A stretch of 64,000 nucleotides of DNA from Aeromicrobium choanae (lineage in GTDB: Bacteria; Actinomycetota; Actinomycetes; Propionibacteriales; Nocardioidaceae). The stretch spans positions 124,001 to 188,000 of the forward strand of contig NZ_LT796768.1 of assembly GCF_900167475.1 (NCBI RefSeq), read 5' to 3'. The translations under genes were made by a program, and so were the position numbers. This document shows positions 43,428 through 52,520 of the stretch, in pieces; the stretch's first letter is position 1, and the number at the start of each line of letters is the position of its first letter. The notes under the pieces were generated by a model. The model saw nothing but the letters and a program-made list of their open reading frames with translations. It searched no databases and was not told the DNA's origin.

Positions 43428-45367
43428 CGGGCCGCCTCCCCCGCCTGGTCGCGGACCAGCGGCGCGAGCCAGGTCCAGACCATTGCCGCGGCCTCGTCGT
43501 CGAAGTGCAGTCCGTCGCTGAACAAGGTGATGCCGTTGACCTCTCTCACGGGACCGTCCCCGCAGCCCAAGGCCTCGTAGACGTCGACGAGTGGCACGGA
43601 GCGGGACCTCGCCCAGGCCCGGACCCACTCGTTCACGACGGTCGGCTCGGCGGTCGCGTCGATGACCTCGGGATGGTCGGCGACGTAGGCCGCGATGCCC
43701 GGGATCGTGGCCATCTGGCGCGGGTCACGGCACGGCAGGGTGGCCACCTGCAGCCCGACCTGCGCCTCCGAGGCGTCGTCGCGCAGCCGGTCGAGCGCCT
43801 CGATGACCTCGCGGCGGAACCGCGGGGAGTCGAGCCAGATGGGGTTGCCGTCGGGATCCTCGTGCGGGATCGCCGCGAACGTCGGCAGCATGACCAGCGC
43901 CGTGTCGGCACCGGACTCGCGCAGGTTCGCCGCGAAGTCGCGCTTGGCCGCGCGGCAGGGCTCGTCCTGCTGCAGCTCGCGGTACGCGATGCGCGATTCG
44001 AGCAGGTCGCAGCCGGGCACCGCGAGCGACACCACCGAGAGGTCCTCGTACTGCTCCTGCGGGAAGACCTCGGCCAGCCGGTCGGGCAGGGAGTCGCCGA
44101 ACATCGCGACGCGGGTGGTCTCGTCCGCGGCCTCGTAGACGGGCTGGTCGGCCTTCAGCGATGGGATGTCAGGGCGCGCGACGGTCTCTCCCGTCGCAGG
44201 CACCTGCCCGACCACCACGGCCATCACCACGACGGCCGCCGGGCCGGCCACCGCCAGCCACCCCGGCCGTCGCAGCCGCGGCACCAGGCCGCGCAGTCCA
44301 TGATCGAGGACGGGACGCTCGAGGTAGCGGTAGCTCAGCGCTGCCAGCGCCGTGGTGACGACGCAGCCGACCGCGATCTCCACCGCGGCGGACATCCCCG
44401 GCACCTCGCGCTCCAGCCACAGCTTGACCGGCCAGTGGTAGAGGTACAGCCCGTAGCTGCGCTCCCCCAGGTAGGCCAGTGGTCGCCAGCCCAGCACCCG
44501 GTGCACGGACAGGTCGGGGCGCGCGACGCACGCCCACACCAGCACCGCGACGACGGCCGACTGGACCAGCATCCCGCCCTGCTCGAAGAACAGGGGCGAC
44601 ATCGGGTCCACCAGCACGAGGGCCGCGAGCAGGGCGCCGAGCGACAGCCAGGAGACCGGCTCCAGCACCGCGCGTGAGGGCGTGCGCAGGGCGGCCGGGC
44701 CGGCGAGCAGGTGCGCCAGCAGGACGCCGACCAGCAGGGACTGCAGGCGGGTGTCGGTGCCGTAGTAGGCGTGCGCCTGGGCGGAGGCACCGTCGAGCCC
44801 GACCTGCGCGGTCCACCACGCCGAGCCGACGGCCAGCAGTGCGAGCACCGCGATCGCGACTCGGCGTGAGCCGATCCAGGCGAGCGCCGCCAGCAGGAGC
44901 GGCACCACGACGTAGAACTGCTCCTCGACCGACAGCGTCCACGCGTGGCGCAGCATCGACGCCGAGCCGAACTCGGCGAAGTACTGGTCGGCCTCGGCGA
45001 TCAGCCGCCAGTTCATGACGAAGCCCAGCGTGGCGACGATGTCGCCCCGCAGCTGGCGGCGCGTGGCGTCGTCGGCCAGCAGCAGCGCCCAGGTGGCGAC
45101 CACGAGCAGCAGCACGACGAGCGCCGGCAGCAGGCGACGTGCACGACGGCGGTAGAACCCGAGGAGGTCGACTCGCCCGAAGCGCTCGCGCTCGGTGATC
45201 AGCAGCCGCGCGATGAGGAAGCCCGAGAGCACGAAGAAGACGTTGATCCCGGTCCAGGCGCCGGTCAGCGCCGTCAGCCCGAAGTGGTACGCCATGAAGA
45301 GCGCCATGAAGCCGCCGCGGATGCCGTCGAGGGAGGCGACCCGGCGGCGCACCGGCGTCGCCGTCAC
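43424..45367 (-). CDS. AT3-SGNH membrane acyltransferase
   Basis: About 647 residues, from a GTG overlapping the nucleotidyltransferase stop; a GTG two codons earlier is also possible. AT3 domain: YHFGLTALTGAWTGINVFF, RRRARRLLPAL, WTLSVEEQFYVVVP, YYGTDTRLQSLLVG, then helices to about 400. The SGNH domain has AMFGDSLPDRL and SDGLHFDDEA. The N-terminal half matches its downstream neighbour nearly motif for motif, which points to a tandem duplication. Coupled to the HddC-like gene, it may modify a heptose-containing glycan; that is inferred from position only. Confidence 0.9.
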   Translation of the reverse strand: MTATPVRRRVASLDGIRGGFMALFMAYHFGLTALTGAWTGINVFFVLSGFLIARLLITERERFGRVDLLGFYRRRARRLLPALVVLLLVVATWALLLADDATRRQLRGDIVATLGFVMNWRLIAEADQYFAEFGSASMLRHAWTLSVEEQFYVVVPLLLAALAWIGSRRVAIAVLALLAVGSAWWTAQVGLDGASAQAHAYYGTDTRLQSLLVGVLLAHLLAGPAALRTPSRAVLEPVSWLSLGALLAALVLVDPMSPLFFEQGGMLVQSAVVAVLVWACVARPDLSVHRVLGWRPLAYLGERSYGLYLYHWPVKLWLEREVPGMSAAVEIAVGCVVTTALAALSYRYLERPVLDHGLRGLVPRLRRPGWLAVAGPAAVVVMAVVVGQVPATGETVARPDIPSLKADQPVYEAADETTRVAMFGDSLPDRLAEVFPQEQYEDLSVVSLAVPGCDLLESRIAYRELQQDEPCRAAKRDFAANLRESGADTALVMLPTFAAIPHEDPDGNPIWLDSPRFRREVIEALDRLRDDASEAQVGLQVATLPCRDPRQMATIPGIAAYVADHPEVIDATAEPTVVNEWVRAWARSRSVPLVDVYEALGCGDGPVREVNGITLFSDGLHFDDEAAAMVWTWLAPLVRDQAGEAAR

Positions 45368-46071
45368 CCCCACGACTGCCGCGCCTGCTCGAGTGCCTCG
45401 GGTGTGCCCACGTCGAGGAAGGCGGCGTCGTCGCGGTGGGCTCGGACGTCGGCGCTCGCGACCAGCCCGGGGAAGACGTCGACCTCGAGCGACAGCGGCA
45501 CCGTGGTGGGCAGTCCCCGCAGGACGTCGCCGCGCATCACGTAGGTGCCGGCGTTGACGAGCCCCGGGCCCGGCTCGACGGGCTTCTCGTGGAAGCCGGC
45601 GACGCGCGTCCCGGTGTCGTCGAGGGTGACGACACCGTAGGCGCGGGCATCGGGCACCTCGCGGACGTGGATCGAGCCGGCGGCGCCCGAGCGCTCGAAG
45701 GCGGCGACCTGCGCGGCGAGGTCGTGCCGCGACAGCAGGTCGCCGTTGACGACGACCACGGTGTCCTCGGCGTCGACCGACCGCGCGGCGAGGGCGAGCG
45801 CGCCGCCGGTGCCGAGCGGCTGGTCCTCTCGGCTGTACGTCAGCCGGGCGCCCCAGCGGTCGCCCGTTCCCAGGGCGTCCTGCACCTGCTGGGCGCCGAA
45901 CCCCACGGCGACGACCACGTCGGGCACGCCCGCCTCGACGAGGCGGCGGATCTGGTGGGCGACGAGGGGCTCGCCCCCGACGTCGACGAGCGGCTTGGGC
46001 AGGTCGCCGACCGCGACTCGCAAACGGGTCCCCAGACCCCCAGCGAGGACGATCCCACGGCGCACAGACAC
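45364..46071 (-). CDS. hddC: Sugar nucleotidyltransferase, HddC-like
   Basis: 235 residues starting at a GTG (a second GTG two codons later is equally possible). The nucleotide-binding motif is LAGGLGTRLRVAVGDLPKPL; VVVNGDLLS carries the metal-binding Asp and FHEKP the conserved Lys. The short length and absence of a C-terminal beta-helix match HddC, which makes GDP-D-glycero-alpha-D-manno-heptose from heptose 1-phosphate and GTP. Other NTP-sugar transferases (glucose 1-phosphate thymidylyl-like) are alternatives. The remaining three GDP-heptose genes are at 23.9-26.2 kb. It is coupled to the acyltransferases downstream. Confidence 0.78.
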   Translation of the reverse strand: MSVRRGIVLAGGLGTRLRVAVGDLPKPLVDVGGEPLVAHQIRRLVEAGVPDVVVAVGFGAQQVQDALGTGDRWGARLTYSREDQPLGTGGALALAARSVDAEDTVVVVNGDLLSRHDLAAQVAAFERSGAAGSIHVREVPDARAYGVVTLDDTGTRVAGFHEKPVEPGPGLVNAGTYVMRGDVLRGLPTTVPLSLEVDVFPGLVASADVRAHRDDAAFLDVGTPEALEQARQSWG

Positions 46072-46118
46072 TGCCCTAACTCTTGGTTACCCGCGCGTAC
46101 GCACGGCGCTGGTCATAG

Positions 46119-46124
46119 TAGTAT
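46119..46124 (+). promoter_or_regulatory. Candidate -10 box of the small two-span membrane gene (leaderless)
   Basis: TAGTAT is followed by seven bases and the ATG at 46132. The box overlaps an earlier ATG (46123), so if it is the true promoter, translation must start at 46132. Confidence 0.45.
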
Positions 46125-46131
46125 GCGTCAC

Positions 46132-46593
46132 ATGCTCGACGACCCTGATGTGCGTTCTCGTCCCGTGCCGAACCTCGGCACGAAGGTCGCGATCCTCGCG
46201 GCGATCCCGTTCCTGGCCTACGGGATCTACCTGCTGCTGACGCCCATCACCGACATCCAGACCAGCTCCGGAGCGATCTTCGAGTGCGGATCCGCGCTGC
46301 AGCCGCCCTCGGACAAGTTCCAGGAAGGGGTCTGCGGCCCGATCAACACGCAGTACCTCTACCGGGCGCTCGCCGCGATCATCGCGGCGGTGGGCATCGC
46401 CGGCGTCGGCGCGGCGCTGTTCGGCTTCAGCCACCAGGTGGAGCGCGCCCGGGGCAGCCGCTCCGACCACCGGGGCAGCTACGAATCCGCGTCGGACCAC
46501 GACCGCTACGACGACCGTGCCGACCGCTACGACGACCGCGACGACCTCGCCGACGGTGGCGCCCGCCGCCGGCTCCTCGAAGACGGCCGCTGA
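46132..46593 (+). CDS. Small two-span membrane protein with an acidic/basic tail
   Basis: 153 residues from the ATG of MLDDPDVRSRPV; an ATG at 46123 would add three residues. Two helices (VAILAAIPFLAYGIYLLL and YRALAAIIAAVGIAGVGAALF) flank a loop of about 40 residues with two Cys (FECGS and GVCGP) that could form a disulfide outside the cell. The C-terminal tail alternates Arg, Asp and Tyr (DRYDDRADRYDDRDD). I do not recognise a family. It precedes an acyltransferase gene by 33 nt on the same strand. Confidence 0.7.
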   Translation: MLDDPDVRSRPVPNLGTKVAILAAIPFLAYGIYLLLTPITDIQTSSGAIFECGSALQPPSDKFQEGVCGPINTQYLYRALAAIIAAVGIAGVGAALFGFSHQVERARGSRSDHRGSYESASDHDRYDDRADRYDDRDDLADGGARRRLLEDGR

Positions 46594-46626
46594 GTCCCGC
46601 GGGCCCCGCCCGCTGCCTCCTCTCCC

Positions 46627-48567
46627 ATGTCGGCTCCTGTCCCCTCGACGCGTGCGCGCCTGCCCTACCGGCCCGCGCTCGACGGCCTGCGCGCCGTCGC
46701 CATCGCCGGCGTGCTCGTCTTCCACCTCGACGAGCGCGCCCTGCCCGGCGGCTGGCTGGGCGTCGACCTGTTCTTCGTCCTCTCGGGCTTCCTGATCACC
46801 AACCTGCTCGTCTTCGAACGCGAGCGGTGGGGCCGGATCAGCGTCGTGCGCTTCTGGGGCGCGCGGATGCGGCGCCTGCTGCCCTCGCTGGTCACGGTGC
46901 TGCTGGCCGTGTCGGTCGCGGCGTGGATCTGGACCGTCCCCGGCCGTCGCACCGCCGTCGCGTGGGACATCGTCTCGTCGCTGTTCTACGTCTCGAACTG
47001 GCGCTTCATGCTGGGCGACGAGCAGTACTTCGACCAGCTCTCGATCCCCTCGCCGGTCCGGCACACCTGGTCGCTGTCGATCGAGGAGCAGTTCTACATC
47101 GTCTTCCCGCTGCTGCTCATCGCGGTCGGACTCGTGGTGCGGAAGCGGCGCGGGCAGGCACTGGTCTTCGCCGTACTGGCTCTCGCCTCGGCCGCCGCGA
47201 TGGCCACCGGCTACGCGAACGGCACCGAGATCACGACGCTGTACTACAGCACCGTGACGCGAGCGTTCGAGCTGCTGATCGGCGTGTGCGCGGCCCTGTT
47301 CCTGGGCCACGCAGCCTTCCGCGAGCGCCGCTCCCCCGTCCTGACCGACGTCACCGCGTGGGCCGGTCTCGCGGTGGTCGTCGCGGCCATGGTGGGGCTC
47401 GACTCCGAGTCCGGCATCGTCTTCCGCGGCGGGCTCGTCGTCATCTGCCTGGCCGCCCTCGTGGCGATCCTCGCGGCGGCCAGCGGCACGAACGGCACCT
47501 TCACCAAGGTCCTGGGCAGCCCGGTCCCCCGCTGGATCGGCCTGATCTCCTATCCCCTCTACCTCTGGCACTGGCCGATCATCGTGTTCGTCCACGAGGG
47601 GGTCGTCGGCCTCGACGGTCTGGCGCTCGACGCCGTCCGCGTCGGGCTGTCGGTGCTGCTGGCGTGGCTCACCTACCGGTTCATCGAGGGCCCCGTCCGC
47701 GGTCGCCGCCCGTTCTTCGGCTCGGCGCGCGGCTTCTCCCGCGCGGTCGCCGTGCTGGCTGCGCCGCTCGTCGTCGCGAGCGCCTTCGTCGTCGCCCACT
47801 CCGAGCCCCCGCAGGGCGAGCTCTCGGGCTACGCGCTGAAGCCGGGCCAGAAGCCGCTGAAGCTGACGCCCGATCCGTACACGGCGGAGGCGCGGCGCTC
47901 GACGATGCTGCTCGGCAACTCGATCCCGTACAGCCTCTACCGGAACGTGGCCACCCACGAGTTCCGGCAGCTGTCGATGAGCCAGACCACCCATCTCGGG
48001 TGCGACCCGTTCGCGCTGCAGAAGCGGGTCGACGGCGAGACCACCGAACCCACGCGCAGCTGCCTGGAATGGCGCGATGAGTGGCCCGCCCTCGTCTCGG
48101 CCCAGCAGCCCGACGTGCTGCTGTTCTTCGTGCCGCAGACCTTCCTGTCCGACCTCGTGAAGGGCGACGAGGTCGCGGAGTTCGGCTCCCCCGAGCACGA
48201 GCGTCTCGTCCGCGAGGCGCTCGACGAGGTCGACCGCAAGGGCGGCGACGCGGGCAAGCTGGCGTTGTCCACCCTCGCGTGCCACGACATCCCCGCGTTC
48301 GACAAGGTCGAGATGCAGCAGCTCAACGACATCGAGCGGGTCGAGCGCGTCAACGCCATCGCCACCGCCTGGGCCGCCGAGAACGACGTCCCGGTGATCG
48401 ACTCGTACGCCGCCCTCTGCCCGAACGGGTACCAGCCGCTGCTCGGGAACGACCCGCTCTACGAGGACGGGCTGCACTTCACCAACGAGTCGGCGCCGCA
48501 CGTGTGGGCCTGGATGATGCCGCAGGTGCTGCGCTTCGCCGATGCCGTCCACGGGGAGGCCTCATGA
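46627..48567 (+). CDS. AT3-SGNH membrane acyltransferase with altered SGNH nucleophile motif
   Basis: 646 residues. AT3 part with LRAVAIAGVLVFHLDERAL (catalytic His), RMRRLLPSL, WSLSIEEQFYIVFP and a polytopic C-terminal membrane half to about 390. The SGNH part has LLGNSIPYSLYRN (Asn431 where most SGNH proteins have Asp) and DGLHFTNESAPHVW. It is more distant from the two tandem paralogues at 41.4-45.4 kb. It is translationally coupled to the downstream flippase (ATGA), so it may acylate the glycan that this flippase exports. Confidence 0.88.
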   Translation: MSAPVPSTRARLPYRPALDGLRAVAIAGVLVFHLDERALPGGWLGVDLFFVLSGFLITNLLVFERERWGRISVVRFWGARMRRLLPSLVTVLLAVSVAAWIWTVPGRRTAVAWDIVSSLFYVSNWRFMLGDEQYFDQLSIPSPVRHTWSLSIEEQFYIVFPLLLIAVGLVVRKRRGQALVFAVLALASAAAMATGYANGTEITTLYYSTVTRAFELLIGVCAALFLGHAAFRERRSPVLTDVTAWAGLAVVVAAMVGLDSESGIVFRGGLVVICLAALVAILAAASGTNGTFTKVLGSPVPRWIGLISYPLYLWHWPIIVFVHEGVVGLDGLALDAVRVGLSVLLAWLTYRFIEGPVRGRRPFFGSARGFSRAVAVLAAPLVVASAFVVAHSEPPQGELSGYALKPGQKPLKLTPDPYTAEARRSTMLLGNSIPYSLYRNVATHEFRQLSMSQTTHLGCDPFALQKRVDGETTEPTRSCLEWRDEWPALVSAQQPDVLLFFVPQTFLSDLVKGDEVAEFGSPEHERLVREALDEVDRKGGDAGKLALSTLACHDIPAFDKVEMQQLNDIERVERVNAIATAWAAENDVPVIDSYAALCPNGYQPLLGNDPLYEDGLHFTNESAPHVWAWMMPQVLRFADAVHGEAS

Positions 48568-49889
48568 ACCGATCCACCCGGGCCACCGTCTCCAGCGGCT
48601 CGATCGTCGCCGTCGCCATGATGGTGATGAACGTCGCCACCTACGGCTTCAACCTCGCCGCCGCCCGGTTGTTGGTACCCGCCGAGTTCGGCGCCCTCAC
48701 GGCCCTGCTCAGCCTCATCCTCATCGCGAACGTCGTCGCGCTGGCCCTGCAGGCATCGATCGCCCGTCGGATCTCGGTGCACCCGGACCACACGGCGCAG
48801 ATCGTCCTCACCGCGTCACGCGTGGCCCTGGCGGTCTCGCTCGCGGTCGGACTCGCGGTGGCACTGTCCAGCCCGGTGCTCACTCCGGCCTTCTCCTTCG
48901 ACTCGATGTGGGCCGTCATCTGGTGCGGCGCCATGCTCGTGCCGCTCACGCTCGCCGGAGCCCAGCTCGGCGTCGCCCAGGGCACCGGACGGTGGGGCAA
49001 GCTGGCCGCGCTCTACGTCGGCAACGGCCTGGGCCGGCTGTTCGGTGGCGTCGCCGGCGTGCTCATCGAGCCCTCCGCCACGAGCGCCATGATGGGACTG
49101 GCGATCGGCGCGTGGCTGCCCGTCCTGCTCGGCGCCGGGCTCCTCAAGACCAGCGGCACGGGTGACGTGCACAGTCGTCGCCCGCTGGTCTTCGAGACGG
49201 TGGCCTCGGCGTCCACCCTCCTCGCCTACTTCGCCTTCAGCAACGTCGACGCCCTGCTGGCCCGCGGCGGCTTCGAGGCACACGACAGCGGCCTCTACGC
49301 GTCAGGCCTCATCCTGACGAAGTCCACCCTGTTCCTGCCGCAGTTCGTGAGCGTGGTGTTCTTCCCGAGCCTCGCGCGCGACTCGTCGCACCGCACCCGG
49401 CTGCGGGCCGCCGGCCTCGTGGCCGTGCTCGGTCTGCTCGTGGTCGCGGGCAGTGCCGTGCTGCCGCAGCTGGCCCTGATCCTCGTGGGCGGCGACCAGT
49501 ACGGCGAGGTCGCCGACGACCTGTGGCTGTTCGCGCTGTCGGGGACGTTCCTGGCGATCGTCTACCTGCTGGTGTTCGACGCCCTGGCGCGTCGCTCGAC
49601 CGGCGTGGCCGTGCTGCTGTGGGTGGCGTCGGGCACGGTGTTCGCCGTGGCCTGGTTCTGGTCGATCGGCATCGTCGGACTCGTCGTCACCATGGCCTGC
49701 GTCGGCGCCGTGGTCGCGGCCCTGCTGCTGGCCTGGCCCCTACTGCGACCGATGCGGGGCCATGACGCCCCAGCGCAGGCCTCTGCCGACGACCCGGTGC
49801 TTGCCGAGGGCTCAGCGCTTGCCGAGGACTCAGTGACCGGCTTCGTGCCAGGTGCGGCCGACTCCGACGGAGACGTCGAGCGGCACTGA
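48564..49889 (+). CDS. Second Wzx-like flippase
   Basis: 441 residues from an ATG overlapping the acyltransferase stop; GGGGAGG lies upstream. About twelve helices in the MVF/Wzx pattern: SGSIVAVAMMVMNVATYGFN, ARLLVPAEFGALTALLSLI. The last about 50 residues are a hydrophilic tail rich in Ala, Asp and Ser. It probably flips a lipid-linked saccharide. The final 60 nt overlap the 3' end of the converging polA gene. No terminator is visible in the overlap. Confidence 0.85.
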   Translation: MNRSTRATVSSGSIVAVAMMVMNVATYGFNLAAARLLVPAEFGALTALLSLILIANVVALALQASIARRISVHPDHTAQIVLTASRVALAVSLAVGLAVALSSPVLTPAFSFDSMWAVIWCGAMLVPLTLAGAQLGVAQGTGRWGKLAALYVGNGLGRLFGGVAGVLIEPSATSAMMGLAIGAWLPVLLGAGLLKTSGTGDVHSRRPLVFETVASASTLLAYFAFSNVDALLARGGFEAHDSGLYASGLILTKSTLFLPQFVSVVFFPSLARDSSHRTRLRAAGLVAVLGLLVVAGSAVLPQLALILVGGDQYGEVADDLWLFALSGTFLAIVYLLVFDALARRSTGVAVLLWVASGTVFAVAWFWSIGIVGLVVTMACVGAVVAALLLAWPLLRPMRGHDAPAQASADDPVLAEGSALAEDSVTGFVPGAADSDGDVERH

Positions 49890-52490
49890 CAGGTCCGCGG
49901 CCGCTGCCATCTCGCGGCGGACCAGGGTCGTGAGCTCGTCGAGCTCGGCCGTCGTGGTCTCGAGCACGAGCTCGTCGTGCACCTGCAGCAGCATCCGCGA
50001 CTCGAGGCCGGCCTCGTCGATCGCGCGCTCCACCTTGAGCATCGCGACCTTGATGATGTCGGCCGCCGAGCCCTGGATCGGGGCGTTCAGCGCCATCCGC
50101 TCGGCCATCTCGCGCCGCTGACGGTTGTCGCTCTGCAGGTCGGGCAGGTAGCGCCGGCGTCCCATGATCGTCTCGGTGAAGCCGGTCTGGCGGGCCTCGT
50201 CGACGAGGCTGCGCAGGTAGTCGCGGACGCCGCCGAAGCGCTGGAAGTAGTCGTCCATGAGGCCTTGGGCCTCGCCGGTGGAGATCGAGAGCTGCTGACT
50301 GAGGCCGTAGGCCGAGAGCCCGTAGGCCAGGCCGTAGTTCATCGCCTTGATCCGCGCACGCAGCTCGGTGCCGATGTCGTCGGGATCGCGCTCGAAGACC
50401 TTCGCGGCCATCACGGTGTGGAAGTCCTCGCCCGAGTTGAACGCCTCGATCAGGTCGGCGTCCTCGGACAGGTCGGCCATGATCCGCATCTCGATCTGGC
50501 TGTAGTCGGCGGTGAGGAGGGTGTCGTACCCCTTCCCCACGACGAACGCCTCGCGGATCCGACGCCCCGACGCGGTGCGGATCGGGATGTTCTGCAGGTT
50601 CGGGTCGTTGGAGCTGAGCCGCCCCGTGGCCGCGATGGTCTGGGCGTACGTGGTGTGGATCCGACCGTCGTCGGAGATCGAGCGACGGAGGGTCTCCACC
50701 GTCTGACGCAGCTTCGTGACGTCACGGTGCGCGAGCAGGTGCTCGAGGAACGGGTGCTCGGTCTTGGCGTACAGCTGCTGCAGCGAGTCGGCGTCGGTCG
50801 TGTAGCCCGTCTTGGTGCGCTTGGTCTTGGGCATGCCGAGGTCCTCGAAGAGCACGACCTGCAGCTGCTTGGGCGAGCCGAGGTTGATCTCCTTGCCGCC
50901 GATGGACTCGTACGCGGCGTCGGCCGCCTGCTGCGCACGTGAGGCGAACTCGGACTCCAGCTCGAGCAGGGCGTCGTCGTCGACGGCGATCCCCGCCTGC
51001 TCCATCCGGGCCAGGGTGGACACGAGCGGCAGCTCGACCTCGGCCAGCAGCCGGGTGCCACCGGCCTCTTCCACCTCCCGCGCGAGCGCGGCGGACAGAT
51101 CGAGCGCGGCACGAGCGCGCAGCATCGCGATCTCGGCGTCGTCGTCGGTGTCCAGCGACAGCTGACCGCTGTCGGCGGTGTCGTCGCGCAGCTCGCGCTT
51201 GAGGTAGCGCACCGACAGGTCGCCCAGGTCGTACGAGCGCTGGTCGGGGCGCACGAGGTAGGCCGAGAGGGCCGTGTCGGCCCGCAGCCCGCGCAGGCGC
51301 CATCCGCGCTCGGCCAACGCCAGCATCGGGCCCTTCGCGTCGTGCAGCACCTTGCCCCGCTCGGGGTCGGCCAGCCAGGCCCCGAGGGCGGCGTCGTCCT
51401 CGGGCGAGATCTGCTCGACGTCGATCCAGGCGGCCTCGTCCGGCGAGGCGACGGCGAGGGCGATCACATCGCCACCGCCGCGACCCCACGATCCCTGGAC
51501 GTGCAGGCCCACGTCGACCGTGGCGTGCTGCTCGAGCCACGCGGCCACCTCGCCTGACGCCAGGGTGCGGCCGGAGATGGCGAAGCCCGCCTCGGGCTCG
51601 ACCTCGTCGGTGGTGCCGGGGAACGTCGTGAAGAGCCGCTCGCGCAACGCGGTGAACTCGAGCGAGTCGAAGACCGTGTGGACCTTCTCGCGATCGAACG
51701 CGGTGTCCAGGTGCAGGTCGGCCGGCCCGAGCGGGAGGTCGAGGTCGCGGACGAGGGCGTTGAGGCGGCGGTTGCGCATCACCGAGTCGAGGTGCTCGCG
51801 CAGCGACTGCCCGGCCTTGCCCGGCACCTCGTCGACGCGGCCGATCAGGGCCTCGAGCGTGCCGTAGGAGTTGATCCACTTCGCGGCCGTCTTGGGGCCC
51901 ACGCCGGGCACGCCCGGCAGGTTGTCGCTGGTCTCGCCGACCAGGGCTGCGATGTCGGGGTAGAACTCGGGCAGCACCCCGTACTTCTCCTGCACGGACG
52001 TGGGCGTCATCCGCGCCAGGTCCGAGACGCCCTTGCGCGGGTAGAGCACGGTGACCTGCTCGGTGACGAGCTGCAGCGCGTCGCGGTCGCCCGAGCAGAC
52101 GAGGACCTCCATGCCGGCCGCCTCGGCCCGCGTGGCGAGGGTGGCGATGATGTCGTCGGCCTCGTAGCCGGCCTTGTCGACGTGACGGATGTCCATCGCG
52201 TCGAGGACCTCCTTGACCAACTCGACCTGGCCGCTGAACTCCTCGGGCGACTTCGAGCGGTTCGCCTTGTACTCGGCGTACTCCTCGGTGCGGAACGAGT
52301 GGCGCGAGAGGTCGAACGCGACGCACACGTGCGTCGGCTGCTCGTCGCGCAGCACGTTGATCAGCATCGAGGTGAAGCCGAAGACCGCGTTGGTGCTCTG
52401 GCCCGTCGTCGTCGCGAAGTTCTCGACGGGCAGAGCGAAGAAGGCGCGGTACGCCACCGAATGTCCGTCGATCAGCAGGAGTCGGTCCAC
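49830..52490 (-). CDS. polA: DNA polymerase I
   Basis: 886 residues from a GTG. Fills gaps and removes RNA primers in replication and repair. The 5'-3' exonuclease domain (1 to about 290) has LLIDGHSVAYRAFF, GYEADDIIATLA and GDRDALQLV; the middle domain lacks the DxE residues of a proofreading exonuclease (VDVGLHVQGSW instead), as in other actinobacteria; the polymerase domain has DYSQIEMRIMADL, RREMAERMALNAPIQGSAAD and LLQVHDELVLE. A TAGGGT box 6 nt before the GTG suggests a leaderless transcript. Confidence 0.97.
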   Translation of the reverse strand: MDRLLLIDGHSVAYRAFFALPVENFATTTGQSTNAVFGFTSMLINVLRDEQPTHVCVAFDLSRHSFRTEEYAEYKANRSKSPEEFSGQVELVKEVLDAMDIRHVDKAGYEADDIIATLATRAEAAGMEVLVCSGDRDALQLVTEQVTVLYPRKGVSDLARMTPTSVQEKYGVLPEFYPDIAALVGETSDNLPGVPGVGPKTAAKWINSYGTLEALIGRVDEVPGKAGQSLREHLDSVMRNRRLNALVRDLDLPLGPADLHLDTAFDREKVHTVFDSLEFTALRERLFTTFPGTTDEVEPEAGFAISGRTLASGEVAAWLEQHATVDVGLHVQGSWGRGGGDVIALAVASPDEAAWIDVEQISPEDDAALGAWLADPERGKVLHDAKGPMLALAERGWRLRGLRADTALSAYLVRPDQRSYDLGDLSVRYLKRELRDDTADSGQLSLDTDDDAEIAMLRARAALDLSAALAREVEEAGGTRLLAEVELPLVSTLARMEQAGIAVDDDALLELESEFASRAQQAADAAYESIGGKEINLGSPKQLQVVLFEDLGMPKTKRTKTGYTTDADSLQQLYAKTEHPFLEHLLAHRDVTKLRQTVETLRRSISDDGRIHTTYAQTIAATGRLSSNDPNLQNIPIRTASGRRIREAFVVGKGYDTLLTADYSQIEMRIMADLSEDADLIEAFNSGEDFHTVMAAKVFERDPDDIGTELRARIKAMNYGLAYGLSAYGLSQQLSISTGEAQGLMDDYFQRFGGVRDYLRSLVDEARQTGFTETIMGRRRYLPDLQSDNRQRREMAERMALNAPIQGSAADIIKVAMLKVERAIDEAGLESRMLLQVHDELVLETTTAELDELTTLVRREMAAAADLSVPLDVSVGVGRTWHEAGH

Positions 52491-52496
52491 GCCACG

Positions 52497-52502
52497 ACCC
52501 TA
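52497..52502 (-). promoter_or_regulatory. Candidate -10 box of polA (leaderless)
   Basis: TAGGGT followed by six bases (CGTGGC) and the GTG start at 52490. It matches TANNNT and leaves no room for a Shine-Dalgarno. Confidence 0.45.
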
Positions 52503-52520
52503 GTCGGCCCCTCCGACAGG

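Noticed and set aside
46087-48552. An 821-codon minus-strand open frame opposite the acyltransferase at 46.6 kb
   Set aside because: Composition is that of an antisense shadow. The plus-strand frame has AT3 and SGNH motifs.
49830-52490. Loss of proofreading residues in DNA polymerase I as a peculiarity
   Set aside because: The inactive 3'-5' exonuclease domain is usual for actinobacterial PolA, so it is not a feature of this strain.
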